Assembly (NCBI RefSeq): GCF_017639205.1
Contig: NZ_CP071139.1
Location: 3,850,001-3,914,000 of the forward strand
DNA from: Streptomyces nojiriensis
GTDB lineage: Bacteria; Actinomycetota; Actinomycetes; Streptomycetales; Streptomycetaceae
DNA length: 64,000 nucleotides
Reading direction: 5' to 3'
How positions within the stretch are numbered: the stretch's first letter is position 1; every line of letters begins with the position of its first letter. Positions 42,948 through 51,301 of this stretch are shown here, one piece after another. Below the pieces are notes generated by a model, which saw only the letters and a list, made by a program, of their open reading frames with translations, was not told the DNA's origin and ran no database searches. A program made the position numbers and the translations under genes.

Positions 42948-44083
42948 GCGGTGACCGTTCCTCTGAGGTAGTCGGCAGCGTGGCGTGCGCGCTCCAGCAC
43001 ATCGTCCAGATCGTCGCCGTAGGTGTTGACGTGGCCGACCTTGCGACCGTGTTTCACGTCCTTGCCGTACATGTGGATCTTGAGCTGGGGGTCGTGGGCC
43101 ATACAGTGCAGATAGGCCGCGTACATGTCGGGGTAGTCCCCGCCCAGCACGTTCGCCATGACCGTCCACGTGGCGCGGGGACGCGGGTCGCCCAGCGGCA
43201 GGTCCAGGACCGCGCGCACGTGGTTGGCGAACTGGGAGGTCACGGCCCCGTCCTGGGTCCAGTGACCGCTGTTGTGCGGGCGCATCGCCAGTTCGTTGAC
43301 CAGGATCCGGCCGTCGGTGGTCTCGAACAGCTCCACGGCCAGGTGGCCGGTCACGCCGAGTTCCTTGGCGATGCGCAGGGCCAGGGCCTGGGCCTCTCCC
43401 GCCAGGGCCTCCGAGAGGTCCGGGGCCGGGGCGATCACCGTGTCGCAGACCCCGTCCACCTGGCGGGACTCGACGACGGGGTAGGCCACTGCCTGGCCGT
43501 GCGGGGAGCGGACGATGTTCGCCGCGAGCTCGCGGACGAAATCGACCTTCTCCTCCGCGAGGACCGGGACGCCCGCCTTGAAGGGGGCCGCCGCGTCCTC
43601 GGGGGTGCGGACGAACCACACGCCCTTGCCGTCGTACCCGCCCCGCACGGTCTTGAGGATGACGGGGAACCCGCCCACCTCTTCGGCGAAGGCGGCCACG
43701 TCGTCCGGATCGCTCACGATCCGGTGGCGGGGGCTGGGCGCGCCGATCTCGTCGAGCTTGGCGCGCATCACCCCCTTGTCCTGGGCATGCACCAAAGCGT
43801 CGGGCCCCGGGCGGACGGGGATGCCGTCCGCTTCCAGGGCCCGGAGGTGCTCCGTGGGTACATGCTCGTGGTCGAAGGTGATCACGTCACAGCCGCGCGC
43901 GAAGGCACGCAACGTCTCCAGGTCGCGATAGTCGCCGATGACGACATCGCTCACGACCTGGGCCGCCGAGTCCTGCGGAGTGTCACTGAGGAGCTTGAAT
44001 CTGATGCCGAGGGGGATGCCCGCCTCGTGGGTCATGCGGGCGAGCTGGCCGCCGCCGACCATACCGACTACCGGGAACGTCAC
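42944..44083 (-). CDS. purK: 5-(carboxyamino)imidazole ribonucleotide synthase
   Basis: 379 residues, ATP-grasp enzyme that carboxylates AIR with bicarbonate. VGMVGGGQLARMTHEAG opens the protein. FPVILKTVRGGYDGKGVWFV holds the ATP-binding Lys, and NELAMRPHNSGHWTQDGAVTSQFANHVRAVLDLPLG holds the metal and substrate residues. The GTG at 44083 lies very close to GGAGGA; an alternative start is the Met at residue 8. It is the first gene of the purK-purE-dipeptidase operon. Confidence 0.96.
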   Translation of the reverse strand: MTFPVVGMVGGGQLARMTHEAGIPLGIRFKLLSDTPQDSAAQVVSDVVIGDYRDLETLRAFARGCDVITFDHEHVPTEHLRALEADGIPVRPGPDALVHAQDKGVMRAKLDEIGAPSPRHRIVSDPDDVAAFAEEVGGFPVILKTVRGGYDGKGVWFVRTPEDAAAPFKAGVPVLAEEKVDFVRELAANIVRSPHGQAVAYPVVESRQVDGVCDTVIAPAPDLSEALAGEAQALALRIAKELGVTGHLAVELFETTDGRILVNELAMRPHNSGHWTQDGAVTSQFANHVRAVLDLPLGDPRPRATWTVMANVLGGDYPDMYAAYLHCMAHDPQLKIHMYGKDVKHGRKVGHVNTYGDDLDDVLERARHAADYLRGTVTA

Positions 44084-44212
44084 TCCTCCAGGGTATCCGC
44101 CGGTATTCGGCCATCAGGACCCGCATGGATACGGCCCCGGCCCGATCCGCCCGTGTGCCGTGTGTCGCAGGGTGCCGGAAGGCACAGACGCAACACAGGG
44201 GGGAGACTTAGC

Positions 44213-44260
44213 ATGGGTGGGTTGACGGAGAACACCGGACGCCCCGTAAGCGGGCGGTGA
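44213..44260 (+). CDS. Putative 15-residue leader peptide overlapping the GtrA start
   Basis: ATG 44213 has a very strong GGGGGGAGA ribosome binding site and encodes MGGLTENTGRPVSGR before a TGA that overlaps the GTG start of the GtrA gene (GTGA, 44257-44260). The GtrA GTG has no good site of its own, so translation would be coupled. A hairpin GTGCC-ggaa-GGCAC lies just upstream (about 44172-44185). The peptide is not homologous to a known attenuator peptide. It may only serve coupling. Confidence 0.55.
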   Translation: MGGLTENTGRPVSGR

Positions 44261-44817
44261 CCGACAGGACTGACCTACTGATGAGCACGCCTGGCGGATC
44301 TGTCGTCGAACGTGTACGCGGCCTCGTACGAGAGGTGGCCAAGTTCGGGGCGGTCGGCGGTCTGGGTGTCCTGGTCAACCTGGGTGTCTTCAACCTGATC
44401 CGCAACACCACCGATCTGCAGGTGGTGCGCGCGAGCGTGATAGCCACCGTCGTGGCCATCGCCACGAACTACATCGGCTTCCGCTACTTCGCCTACCGGG
44501 ACCGCGCCAAGAGCGGCCGCACCCGCGAGCTGGTCCTGTTCGCCGCGTTCAGCGGCATCGGCCTGGTCATCGAGAGCGGTGTGCTCTACGCCGCCACCTA
44601 CGGGTTCGGCTGGGACGGCCCGCTCGCCAGCAACGTGTTCAAGTTCATCGGCATCGGGACCGCCACCGTGTTCCGCTTCTGGTCGTACCGGACCTGGGTC
44701 TTCAAGGCCCTGCCCGTGCCGGCGGAGCCGGCCGAGCCGATGCCGGAGCCGGCGCCCCTGCCGAAGCCGGACCGCAGGCCGGAGCCGATCCCCGAGCCGG
44801 CGCCCGCGAACAACTAG
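44257..44817 (+). CDS. GtrA-family membrane protein
   Basis: 186 residues if begun at GTG 44257; ATG 44281 is the alternative. GtrA fold with four membrane spans: FGAVGGLGVLVNLGVFNLI, VVRASVIATVVAIATNYIGF, LVLFAAFSGIGLVIESGVLY and FKFIGIGTATVFRFWSYRTWVF. The last ends in the characteristic FRFWSYRTWVF. GtrA proteins are thought to flip or help flip polyprenyl-phosphate-linked sugars. The tail is a repeat of Pro-Glu/Ala units. It fits the window's envelope-glycan theme. Confidence 0.9.
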   Translation: MTDRTDLLMSTPGGSVVERVRGLVREVAKFGAVGGLGVLVNLGVFNLIRNTTDLQVVRASVIATVVAIATNYIGFRYFAYRDRAKSGRTRELVLFAAFSGIGLVIESGVLYAATYGFGWDGPLASNVFKFIGIGTATVFRFWSYRTWVFKALPVPAEPAEPMPEPAPLPKPDRRPEPIPEPAPANN

Positions 44818-44827
44818 TACGGACGTC

Positions 44828-46093
44828 CTAGCGGACCGTGGCCGGCGGTTCGGCCCGTTCCGGGGCCGTCCGGCTGAGGAACAGGGCGAACACCGGCGGC
44901 TGCGTCTGGAGCAGCTCCAGGCGTCCGCCGTCCGCCTCCGCGAGGTCCCGGGCCACCGCGAGGCCGATCCCGGTGGAGTTGCGGCCGCTGATGGCCCGCT
45001 CGAAGATCCGGTTGCCGAGGTCCGGCGGGACGCCCGGTCCCTCGTCCGTGACCTCCAGCACCGCCTGGTTGCCGATCACCCGGGTGCGCAGCGCGACCGT
45101 GCCGCCGCCGTGCATCAGGGCGTTCTCCACCAGGGTGGCCAGCACCTGCGAGACCGCGCCCGGGGTGCCGACGGCCCGCACGCCCTGCCGTCCGGAGCGC
45201 ACGATGGCCCGGCCCGCGCTGCGGTAGGCCGGCCGCCACTCCTCGACCTGCTGCTTGACGACCTCGTCCAGGTCGAAGGGGACCGCCGAGCCCGTCCGCG
45301 GGTCCCGCGAGTTCGTGAGCAGCCGCTGCACCACGTCCGTGAGCCGCTCCACCTGGGTCAGGGCGATCGTCGCCTCCTCCCGGACGGTCGCCAGGTCGTC
45401 GGTGACCGTGATCTCCTCCAGCCGCATGGAGAGCGCGGTGAGCGGGGTGCGCAGCTGGTGGGAGGCGTCCGCGGCCAGGCGCCGCTCGGCCGTCAGCATC
45501 CGGCCGATCCGCTCGGCGCTGGAGTCCAGCACGTCCGCGACCCGGTCCAGCTCGGGGACCCCGTAGCGTTTGTGCCGGGGCCGCGGGTCGCCCGATCCGA
45601 GCCGCTCCGCCGTCTCGGCCAGGTCGGTGAGCGGGGAGGCCAGCCGGTTGGCCTGCCGTACGGCGAGCAGGACGGCCGCCACGACGGCCAGCAGGGCCAC
45701 CGCGCCGACCACGGCCAGGGTCCGCCCGACCTCGCGGGTCACGGTGGAGCGGGACTCCTCGACGACCACGACCTCGCCCTGCTCCCCGCGGGCGGTGCCG
45801 CGGATCACGCTGTCGGGGATCGGGGCGCCCACGTCCACGGCCGGCTGGCCGGGGACGGTGATCCGCGCGTGGTGGCCGACGTCCAGCTGTTCGCCGAGGG
45901 CCACGGGGTCGATCGGCTTCTTCTCCAGGACGTTCGCCTCGACGATGCCCACGAGCCGCAGCGCCTCGGACTCGATGCGGTCCTGGGCGCTGCTGGTGAT
46001 GGTCCGGGTCTCCACGATGACGAGGGAGACCCCGAAGACGGCGATCACGACGAGCACCACGGCGAGCGTGGAGTTGATGAGGCGGCGGCGCAT
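44828..46093 (-). CDS. Sensor histidine kinase with HAMP domain
   Basis: 421 residues. N-terminal span (about 7-28), an extracytoplasmic sensor loop of ~100 residues (TRTITSSAQDRIESEALRLV), a second span (about 128-148) and HAMP (RLASPLTDLAETAERLGSG). Then the H-box ADASHQLRTPLTALSMRLEE with the phospho-accepting His near residue 210, and an HATPase_c domain (VENALMHGGG, DEGPGVPPDLGNRIFERA, STGIGLAVARDLAEADGG). It is the partner of the upstream response regulator, 38 bases away. The signal is unknown. Confidence 0.94.
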   Translation of the reverse strand: MRRRLINSTLAVVLVVIAVFGVSLVIVETRTITSSAQDRIESEALRLVGIVEANVLEKKPIDPVALGEQLDVGHHARITVPGQPAVDVGAPIPDSVIRGTARGEQGEVVVVEESRSTVTREVGRTLAVVGAVALLAVVAAVLLAVRQANRLASPLTDLAETAERLGSGDPRPRHKRYGVPELDRVADVLDSSAERIGRMLTAERRLAADASHQLRTPLTALSMRLEEITVTDDLATVREEATIALTQVERLTDVVQRLLTNSRDPRTGSAVPFDLDEVVKQQVEEWRPAYRSAGRAIVRSGRQGVRAVGTPGAVSQVLATLVENALMHGGGTVALRTRVIGNQAVLEVTDEGPGVPPDLGNRIFERAISGRNSTGIGLAVARDLAEADGGRLELLQTQPPVFALFLSRTAPERAEPPATVR

Positions 46094-46131
46094 GCCCTAG
46101 AGCATGCCCCAGGTGGAGCCGCAGGAGGCGG

Positions 46132-46809
46132 TCAGCTCTTCTCGAAGCGGAAACCGACGCCGCGCACGGTGGCGATGTAGCGGGGGTTGGCGGCGTCGTC
46201 GCCCAGCTTCTTGCGCAGCCAGGAGATGTGCATGTCGAGGGTCTTGGTGGAGGACCACCACGTGGTGTCCCAGACCTCGCGCATGAGCTGGTCGCGGGTG
46301 ACGACCCGGCCCGCGTCGCGGACCAGGACCCGCAGCAGGTCGAACTCCTTGGCCGTGAGCTGGAGCTCCTCCTCCCCCATCCAGGCCCGGTGCGATTCGA
46401 CGTCGATCCGCACGCCGTGGGTGGCGGGGGGCTGGAGGGCCTCGGTGGCGCCGCGCCGGAGCAGGGCCCGGACCCGGGCGAGCAGTTCGGCCAGCCGGAA
46501 GGGTTTGGTCACGTAGTCGTCGGCGCCGGCGTCCAGGCCGACGACCGTGTCGACCTCGTCGGCCCGGGCGGTGAGGACCAGGATCGGGAAGCCGTGCCCC
46601 TCGGCGCGCAGCCGGCGGGCGACCTCCAGGCCGTCCATGCCCGGCAGTCCCAGGTCGAGGACGACGAGGTCGACGCCGCCCTGCAGTCCCGCGTCCAGGG
46701 CGGTGGGGCCGTCCTCCCGGACCTCGACCTCGTACCCCTCCCGGCGCAGGGCACGGGCCAGGGGTTCCGAGATGGATGCGTCGTCCTCGGCGAGCAGTAC
46801 ACGCGTCAT
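46132..46809 (-). CDS. OmpR/PhoB-family response regulator
   Basis: 225 residues. Receiver domain: acidic pocket Glu8-Asp9-Asp10, phospho-acceptor Asp52 (VVLDLGLPG), conserved Lys in DDYVTKPF. The C-terminal winged-helix DNA-binding domain has LTAKEFDLLRVLVRDAGRVVTRDQLMREVW and RYIATVRGVGFRFEKS. ATG 46809. It is the first gene of a two-gene operon with the sensor kinase. Targets unknown; the divergent peptide transporter is a plausible one by position only. Confidence 0.95.
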   Translation of the reverse strand: MTRVLLAEDDASISEPLARALRREGYEVEVREDGPTALDAGLQGGVDLVVLDLGLPGMDGLEVARRLRAEGHGFPILVLTARADEVDTVVGLDAGADDYVTKPFRLAELLARVRALLRRGATEALQPPATHGVRIDVESHRAWMGEEELQLTAKEFDLLRVLVRDAGRVVTRDQLMREVWDTTWWSSTKTLDMHISWLRKKLGDDAANPRYIATVRGVGFRFEKS

Positions 46810-47308
46810 GTGGGTGATGGTAGTCCGCGGCGGCTGAAACCAGAGGCCTGCGGGAAGACCCCTCTCTATCTGGGCTTATGAACTACTAAGCGCCTTCGAA
46901 TATGGTCGAACGGTTCCCGGCGCGCCTTGTGATCCATCTCTCAAGTCCTTTCATATGCCGCAGTGTCGTGTCGTATGGTGGCGAGACGCCTGATGCAATA
47001 CCTCAAGGACCTTTGTGCCGAAAAGCAGCGCGAAGGTCTCTATTTCTGTCCTGAACCGGACGGACGGTCCTCTCAAGGGCCGGCCCGGCCCGTCTTGACG
47101 ACAGTGAATGACCTGTTGGCCGGGCCCCTCGCGTGATGACTGCGCGGGAGGGCGTGGATCCCGGTTACGGATGTCCTTCCGCCCCCATCCCCGTGGGGCG
47201 GCCCCCCGAGGCGTGGGGTGGGAGGTCCGTCCGCCGGTGCCGGCCACCCCCCACCGGGCGCGGATGAGCTCACGAAGCCGATGCGTCCCGAGCAAGCAAG
47301 GATCGACC
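46810..47308. other. Regulatory region between the two-component operon and the peptide transporter
   Basis: About 500 bases with no credible gene and locally low GC (46860-47050). The transporter side holds hairpins such as CCGCCCC-catccccgt-GGGGCGG (about 47179-47201). A TTGACG at 47095-47100 has no good -10. I see nothing else identifiable. Confidence 0.5.
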
Positions 47309-48826
47309 ATGGCTTCCAGCCTGACGAGGGACTCGGCGGACCAGTCCACCGAGAAGACCTTCTTCGGACACCCCCGTGGCCTGGCCACTCTGTTCATGAC
47401 CGAGATGTGGGAGCGTTTCTCCTACTACGGCATGCGTGCACTCCTGGTGTACTACCTGGTCTCGGGCGGCGCCGACGCCGCCACGGGCAGCCAGGGTGGC
47501 GGTCTGGCCATGACCGCGGCCACCACCACGGCCATCTACTCCGTGTACGTCTCCATGGTCTACCTGATGGCCATGCCGGGCGGCTGGTTCGGTGACCGTG
47601 TCTGGGGCGCCCGCAAGACGGTCGCCATCGCCGGCTTCGTGATCATGGCCGGTCACCTCTCCCTGGCCGCACCCGGCCAGGCGATGTTCTTCGTCGGCCT
47701 GATCCTCGTCGCGGCGGGCTCCGGTCTGCTGAAGGCCAACATCTCCACGATGGTCGGTCACCTGTACAACGGCCCGGAAGACCCGCGCCGTGACGGTGGC
47801 TTCACGCTCTTCTACATCGGCATCAACCTCGGTGCCTTCGTCGCCCCGCTCGTCGTCGGCACGGTCGGCAAGGAGCACAACTGGCACCTGGGCTTCGCCC
47901 TCGCCGCCGCCGGCATGGGCCTGGGTCTGGCCCAGTTCCTGCTCGGCACCAAGCACCTGAGCCCGAAGAGCAGCATCGTTCCGAACCCGCTCTCGGCGGA
48001 GGAGCGCAAGGCCGTCCTGACCAAGGTCGTCCTCGCGGTCGTGGGCATCGCCGCCTTCTACGGCGCGGTCGTCGCCCTCGGCGCGTACACGCTGAACTGG
48101 GCCCTGGTCCCGCTGACCCTCGCCGGTCTGTTCATCCCGATCGCCGTCCTGACCCGCATCAAGCGCGACAAGGACCTCTCGGGCGCCGAGCAGTCGAAGA
48201 TGACCGCGTACATCTGGTTCTTCATCGCCGCGGCCGTCTTCTGGATGATCTACGACCAGGGTGGCTCCACGCTGTCCCTGTTCGCGGACGACAAGACCGC
48301 CGACACCGTCTTCGGCCTCGGCTTCTCGGCCACCTGGTACCAGTCGCTGAACCCGCTGTTCGTGATGGCGCTGGCCCCGGTCTTCGCCTGGCTGTGGGTG
48401 TGGCTGGCGCGCAAGAACCAGGAGCCGAACACCATCGTGAAGTTCGCGATGGGCCTGGTCCTGATCGGTGCCTCGTTCTTCGTCTTCATCGTCCCGATGA
48501 ACATGGCGGGCGGCGACGTCAAGGTCTCCCCGATGTGGCTGGTCTCGATCTACATGATCCAGACCATCGGCGAGCTGTGCGTCTCCCCGGTCGGCCTCTC
48601 CGTCACCACGAAGATGGCCCCGCAGAAGTATGCCTCCCAGATGATGGGTGTCTGGTTCCTCGCGGTCACCGCCGGTGACTGCATCACCAGCCTCCTCTCC
48701 ATCGGCGGTGTGGACCTGAACGGTCTCGGCGTGATCGCCCTGCAGGCGGCAGCCGCCGTCGTGGCCGGCTTCGCGATCTACGCATACCGCAAGAAGGTCC
48801 AGGCGCTCATGGGCGACGTGCACTGA
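47309..48826 (+). CDS. POT/PTR2-family proton-dependent oligopeptide transporter
   Basis: 505 residues, about 14 spans, major facilitator fold. Signatures: ERFSYYGMRALLVYYL (E-x-F-x-Y-Y-G proton-coupling motif on the first helix), GGWFGDRVWGARKT, and FYIGINLGAFVAPLVVG (FYxxINxG). It imports di- and tripeptides with protons. Codon use is strongly C-biased (for example GTC, ATC, CTC), hinting at high expression. ATG 47309 follows CAAGGA. It is convergent with the surface-protein operon, with a shared terminator. Confidence 0.95.
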   Translation: MASSLTRDSADQSTEKTFFGHPRGLATLFMTEMWERFSYYGMRALLVYYLVSGGADAATGSQGGGLAMTAATTTAIYSVYVSMVYLMAMPGGWFGDRVWGARKTVAIAGFVIMAGHLSLAAPGQAMFFVGLILVAAGSGLLKANISTMVGHLYNGPEDPRRDGGFTLFYIGINLGAFVAPLVVGTVGKEHNWHLGFALAAAGMGLGLAQFLLGTKHLSPKSSIVPNPLSAEERKAVLTKVVLAVVGIAAFYGAVVALGAYTLNWALVPLTLAGLFIPIAVLTRIKRDKDLSGAEQSKMTAYIWFFIAAAVFWMIYDQGGSTLSLFADDKTADTVFGLGFSATWYQSLNPLFVMALAPVFAWLWVWLARKNQEPNTIVKFAMGLVLIGASFFVFIVPMNMAGGDVKVSPMWLVSIYMIQTIGELCVSPVGLSVTTKMAPQKYASQMMGVWFLAVTAGDCITSLLSIGGVDLNGLGVIALQAAAAVVAGFAIYAYRKKVQALMGDVH

Positions 48827-48848
48827 CGCACCCCCTCTGACGCACGCG

Positions 48849-48882
48849 GCGGCCCGGCACACCGGAAGGTGTGCCGGGCCGC
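48849..48882. terminator. Bidirectional terminator
   Basis: Perfect 15-bp stem GCGGCCCGGCACACC / GGTGTGCCGGGCCGC with a GGAA tetraloop, between the convergent peptide transporter and surface-protein genes. Confidence 0.92.
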
Positions 48883-48890
48883 TTCGCGTG

Positions 48891-50216
48891 TCAGCGGGTG
48901 CCGCGCAGGCGGCGCCACGGGGTGAAGGTGAACACCGCGCCGCCGAGCAGGATCACCGTGCCGGCGACCAGGGCCAGGGCCGTGATGCCGCCCTCGCCCT
49001 CCGCGCCGGTCTCGGCGAGGCCGCCCGAGGTGCCGCTGCCGGAGGCCGTGGCGGAACCGGAGCCGCCCGGCTGCGCGGCGGTGTCCAGCTCCAGCGAGAC
49101 CCCGCTGCTCGTCGCCTTGCAGGGGACGTTGATCGGGGTGGCGCCGGGGGCCATCGTGACGTCGATCGTCAGCTGGTCCGGGCTGAGCGTCACCTTGCCG
49201 CTCTTGCCGGGCTTGTAGGTGCCGGTCATGTCGCTGAGGCTGACCGGGGCCTTGTCCGGGATGGGCTCCGCGTTGGCCGGGCCGGAGACCTTGACCGTGC
49301 CGCTGTCCGCCCCGCCGAGCTTCACGTCCATCGAGGGCTTGAGCGCTCCCGCGGGCAGGGCCATGGGCGCCGCCATCGCACCCTTGGCGGTCTTGACCGT
49401 CAGGTCGTAGCTGCCGCCGTTCTTCTTCGCGTTGATCGTGACCGGGGTCTTGATGCCGCCCGGGACGACCGGCCCGCAGTCGAAGGCCACCTCGACCGCC
49501 TTGCCCGGGAAGTCGGTCTGGCCTCCCCCGCCGCCGGAGGCGGAGCCGCCCGAGGCCGATCCGCCCGAGGTGGTCGTGGAACCGCCGGTGGTCGTGGAGC
49601 CGCCCGTTGTCGTGGAGCCGCCCGTGGTGGCGCCACCGGTGGTGGTGCCACCGGTCGTCGTACCGCCGCTGGAGCCGGCCGCCACGTCGATGGTGGCCCC
49701 GACGCCCACGGCGCCGGTCGGCGCGCACTTGGTGACGAAGGTGCCGAAGGAGAAGGTGACGGCCACGTCGTACTTGCCGGGGGTCAGCGTGATCTTCCCG
49801 GCCTTGGTGAGCTTCAGCTTGCCCTTCATCACGGACATCACCATGGGCGCCTTCTTCGGGATCGGCGGGTTCTTCTTCTCCCCGACGACCTTCAGCTCAC
49901 CGCCACCGCCGCCCACGGTGATCCAGCCGGTGGGCTGGACCGCGTCCTGCGGGATGTCCATCAGGTCCGTGTTGTTCGAGGCCGGCTTCACCGTCTCCCA
50001 GGACACGTCGACCTCGTCGCCGACCTTCGCCGAGGCGGGAGCGGTGACCTTGGCGGTGGTCTCCCCCTCCACCGGGCTGCCGCCCCCGGCCGGGGGCACG
50101 CACTTGACGTTGAACTTGGTCTCCGCGGCCTGGGCGGGAGTGGCTCCGATGGCGATACCGGCGCCGCCGAGCAGCAGCGCGATCACGGCCGCGCTCACCC
50201 TCCGTTGGGTTTTCAC
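48891..50216 (-). CDS. Secreted two-domain surface protein with LAETG sorting signal
   Basis: 441 residues. Signal peptide (MKTQRRVSAAVIALLLGGAG... ATPAQA). Two copies of a ~135-residue beta domain follow, each with a Cys near its start and another near its end (NVKCVPP...VTKCAPT; AFDCGPV...NVPCKAT). They are joined by a Gly/Thr/Ser linker of about 50 residues. The C-terminus is LAETG, a hydrophobic span and RRLRGTR, the pattern recognised by class E sortases that prefer LAxTG. It should be covalently wall-anchored. It overlaps the upstream gene by ATGA. The binding partner is unknown. Confidence 0.88.
   Translation of the reverse strand: MKTQRRVSAAVIALLLGGAGIAIGATPAQAAETKFNVKCVPPAGGGSPVEGETTAKVTAPASAKVGDEVDVSWETVKPASNNTDLMDIPQDAVQPTGWITVGGGGGELKVVGEKKNPPIPKKAPMVMSVMKGKLKLTKAGKITLTPGKYDVAVTFSFGTFVTKCAPTGAVGVGATIDVAAGSSGGTTTGGTTTGGATTGGSTTTGGSTTTGGSTTTSGGSASGGSASGGGGGQTDFPGKAVEVAFDCGPVVPGGIKTPVTINAKKNGGSYDLTVKTAKGAMAAPMALPAGALKPSMDVKLGGADSGTVKVSGPANAEPIPDKAPVSLSDMTGTYKPGKSGKVTLSPDQLTIDVTMAPGATPINVPCKATSSGVSLELDTAAQPGGSGSATASGSGTSGGLAETGAEGEGGITALALVAGTVILLGGAVFTFTPWRRLRGTR
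49550..49681. repeat. Coding tandem repeat for a Gly/Thr/Ser linker
   Basis: Degenerate repeats of GTGGTCGTGGAGCCGCCC-like units encode GGSTTT-type repeats between the two beta domains of the LAETG protein. The unit count could vary between strains by slippage. Confidence 0.7.
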
Positions 50217-51301
50217 GAATGTCCCTTCGTCGTCGAACGGTTCTCAGACGGTGCGGACGCCTGTGGTGCTGTGCCCGGCGCGCTGTCCGGGGTGAACCAC
50301 GGCAGGACCGCCGTGGTGGTCTGGGGGGACTGCTCCGGGCGGTCGGGGCCCGGGGCCGGCTCAGGGGGCCGCCGGGCCGGGATCCTCGGCAGCCGGGCCG
50401 TCACGGCGGAGGCCGCGGCCGCGGGACCCGTACCGCGGTGGCGGCCGGGTGCGGGCGCGGCGCGCGGCCGCACCCGGTCGACGACCGCCATGCCGATGCG
50501 GAAGACCGCGGCCGGGATCACCAGCAGGAGCAGGCCCCAGAAGAGCAGCACCCCGTACGGGCGGTCCACGCCCCAGGGCTGCGTGGCCACCACGGTCTCC
50601 CCGTACTTGAGGGAGATCGTGTAGTCGCCGTGGGCGCCGGCGGCGAGGCCCACGTCGAGCGCGATCTCCGCCTTGCCGCCGGGCGGGATGGTGCCCTTCC
50701 AGCGGGCCTCCTCCCACAGCGGGGCGAACACCCCGTGCGCGGTGCCGAGCTGGAAGACCGGGTCCTTGACCGGGACGGCGCCGAGATTGCCGACGGTGAC
50801 CTTGAACTTCCGGGTGGGCGGGGCGCCGAACCAGGTCAGCACCCCGTCCTCGCCCTCCAGCCGGACCCCGGTGAGCATCGCGAGGCGGGCCGTGCCGGAT
50901 TCGGCGGGCAGCTCGGCGACCGGGTGGTCGGTGATCTTCAGCGGGGTCGCGACGGTGGACTGGTCGCCGTTGACGGAGGTGACGTTGACGATGCAGGGGC
51001 ACGGCTTGGGCGGTGCCACCACGGGCAGCTGGGCGGTGAACCGGCCGTCGTCGGCGACCGAGACGGCGGCGCCGTCGGCGTTGGCGCAGCTGTTGGTGCC
51101 GCCGATCATGTTCTGGCCGCAGACCAGCAGCATCACCAGGGTCTTGGCCGGCCAGCCGGTACCGGTGACGGTGATCTTGGTGCCCTTGGCGGCCTCCTGG
51201 AGCGAGAGCGTCACGGCCGGCTTGCCCTCGGCGGCCGCGGCCGGGCCCGTGGGGAACAGGGCGAGGGCGCACACCGCCAGCAGCGCTCCGACTCTTCTCA
51301 C
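50213..51301 (-). CDS. Secreted single-span protein with Ig-like domains
   Basis: 362 residues. Signal peptide (MRRVGALLAVCALALFPTGP). Domain 1 (about 28-120) contains GTKITVTGTGWPAKTLVMLLVCGQ and a CPCIVNVTS segment, similar in style to neocarzinostatin-like or Ig-like extracellular modules. Domain 2 (about 135-245) is beta-rich (KFKVTVGNLGAVPVKDPVF). One span (about 252-275, GVLLFWGLLLLVIPAAVF) is followed by a Pro/Arg-rich cytoplasmic tail. It overlaps both neighbours by ATGA. No family confidently recognised. Confidence 0.75.
   Translation of the reverse strand: MRRVGALLAVCALALFPTGPAAAAEGKPAVTLSLQEAAKGTKITVTGTGWPAKTLVMLLVCGQNMIGGTNSCANADGAAVSVADDGRFTAQLPVVAPPKPCPCIVNVTSVNGDQSTVATPLKITDHPVAELPAESGTARLAMLTGVRLEGEDGVLTWFGAPPTRKFKVTVGNLGAVPVKDPVFQLGTAHGVFAPLWEEARWKGTIPPGGKAEIALDVGLAAGAHGDYTISLKYGETVVATQPWGVDRPYGVLLFWGLLLLVIPAAVFRIGMAVVDRVRPRAAPAPGRHRGTGPAAAASAVTARLPRIPARRPPEPAPGPDRPEQSPQTTTAVLPWFTPDSAPGTAPQASAPSENRSTTKGHS

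Noticed and set aside
46951..47397. 148-residue minus-strand frame before the peptide transporter
   Set aside because: It overlaps the transporter's start, lacks a ribosome binding site, and has odd low-complexity composition.
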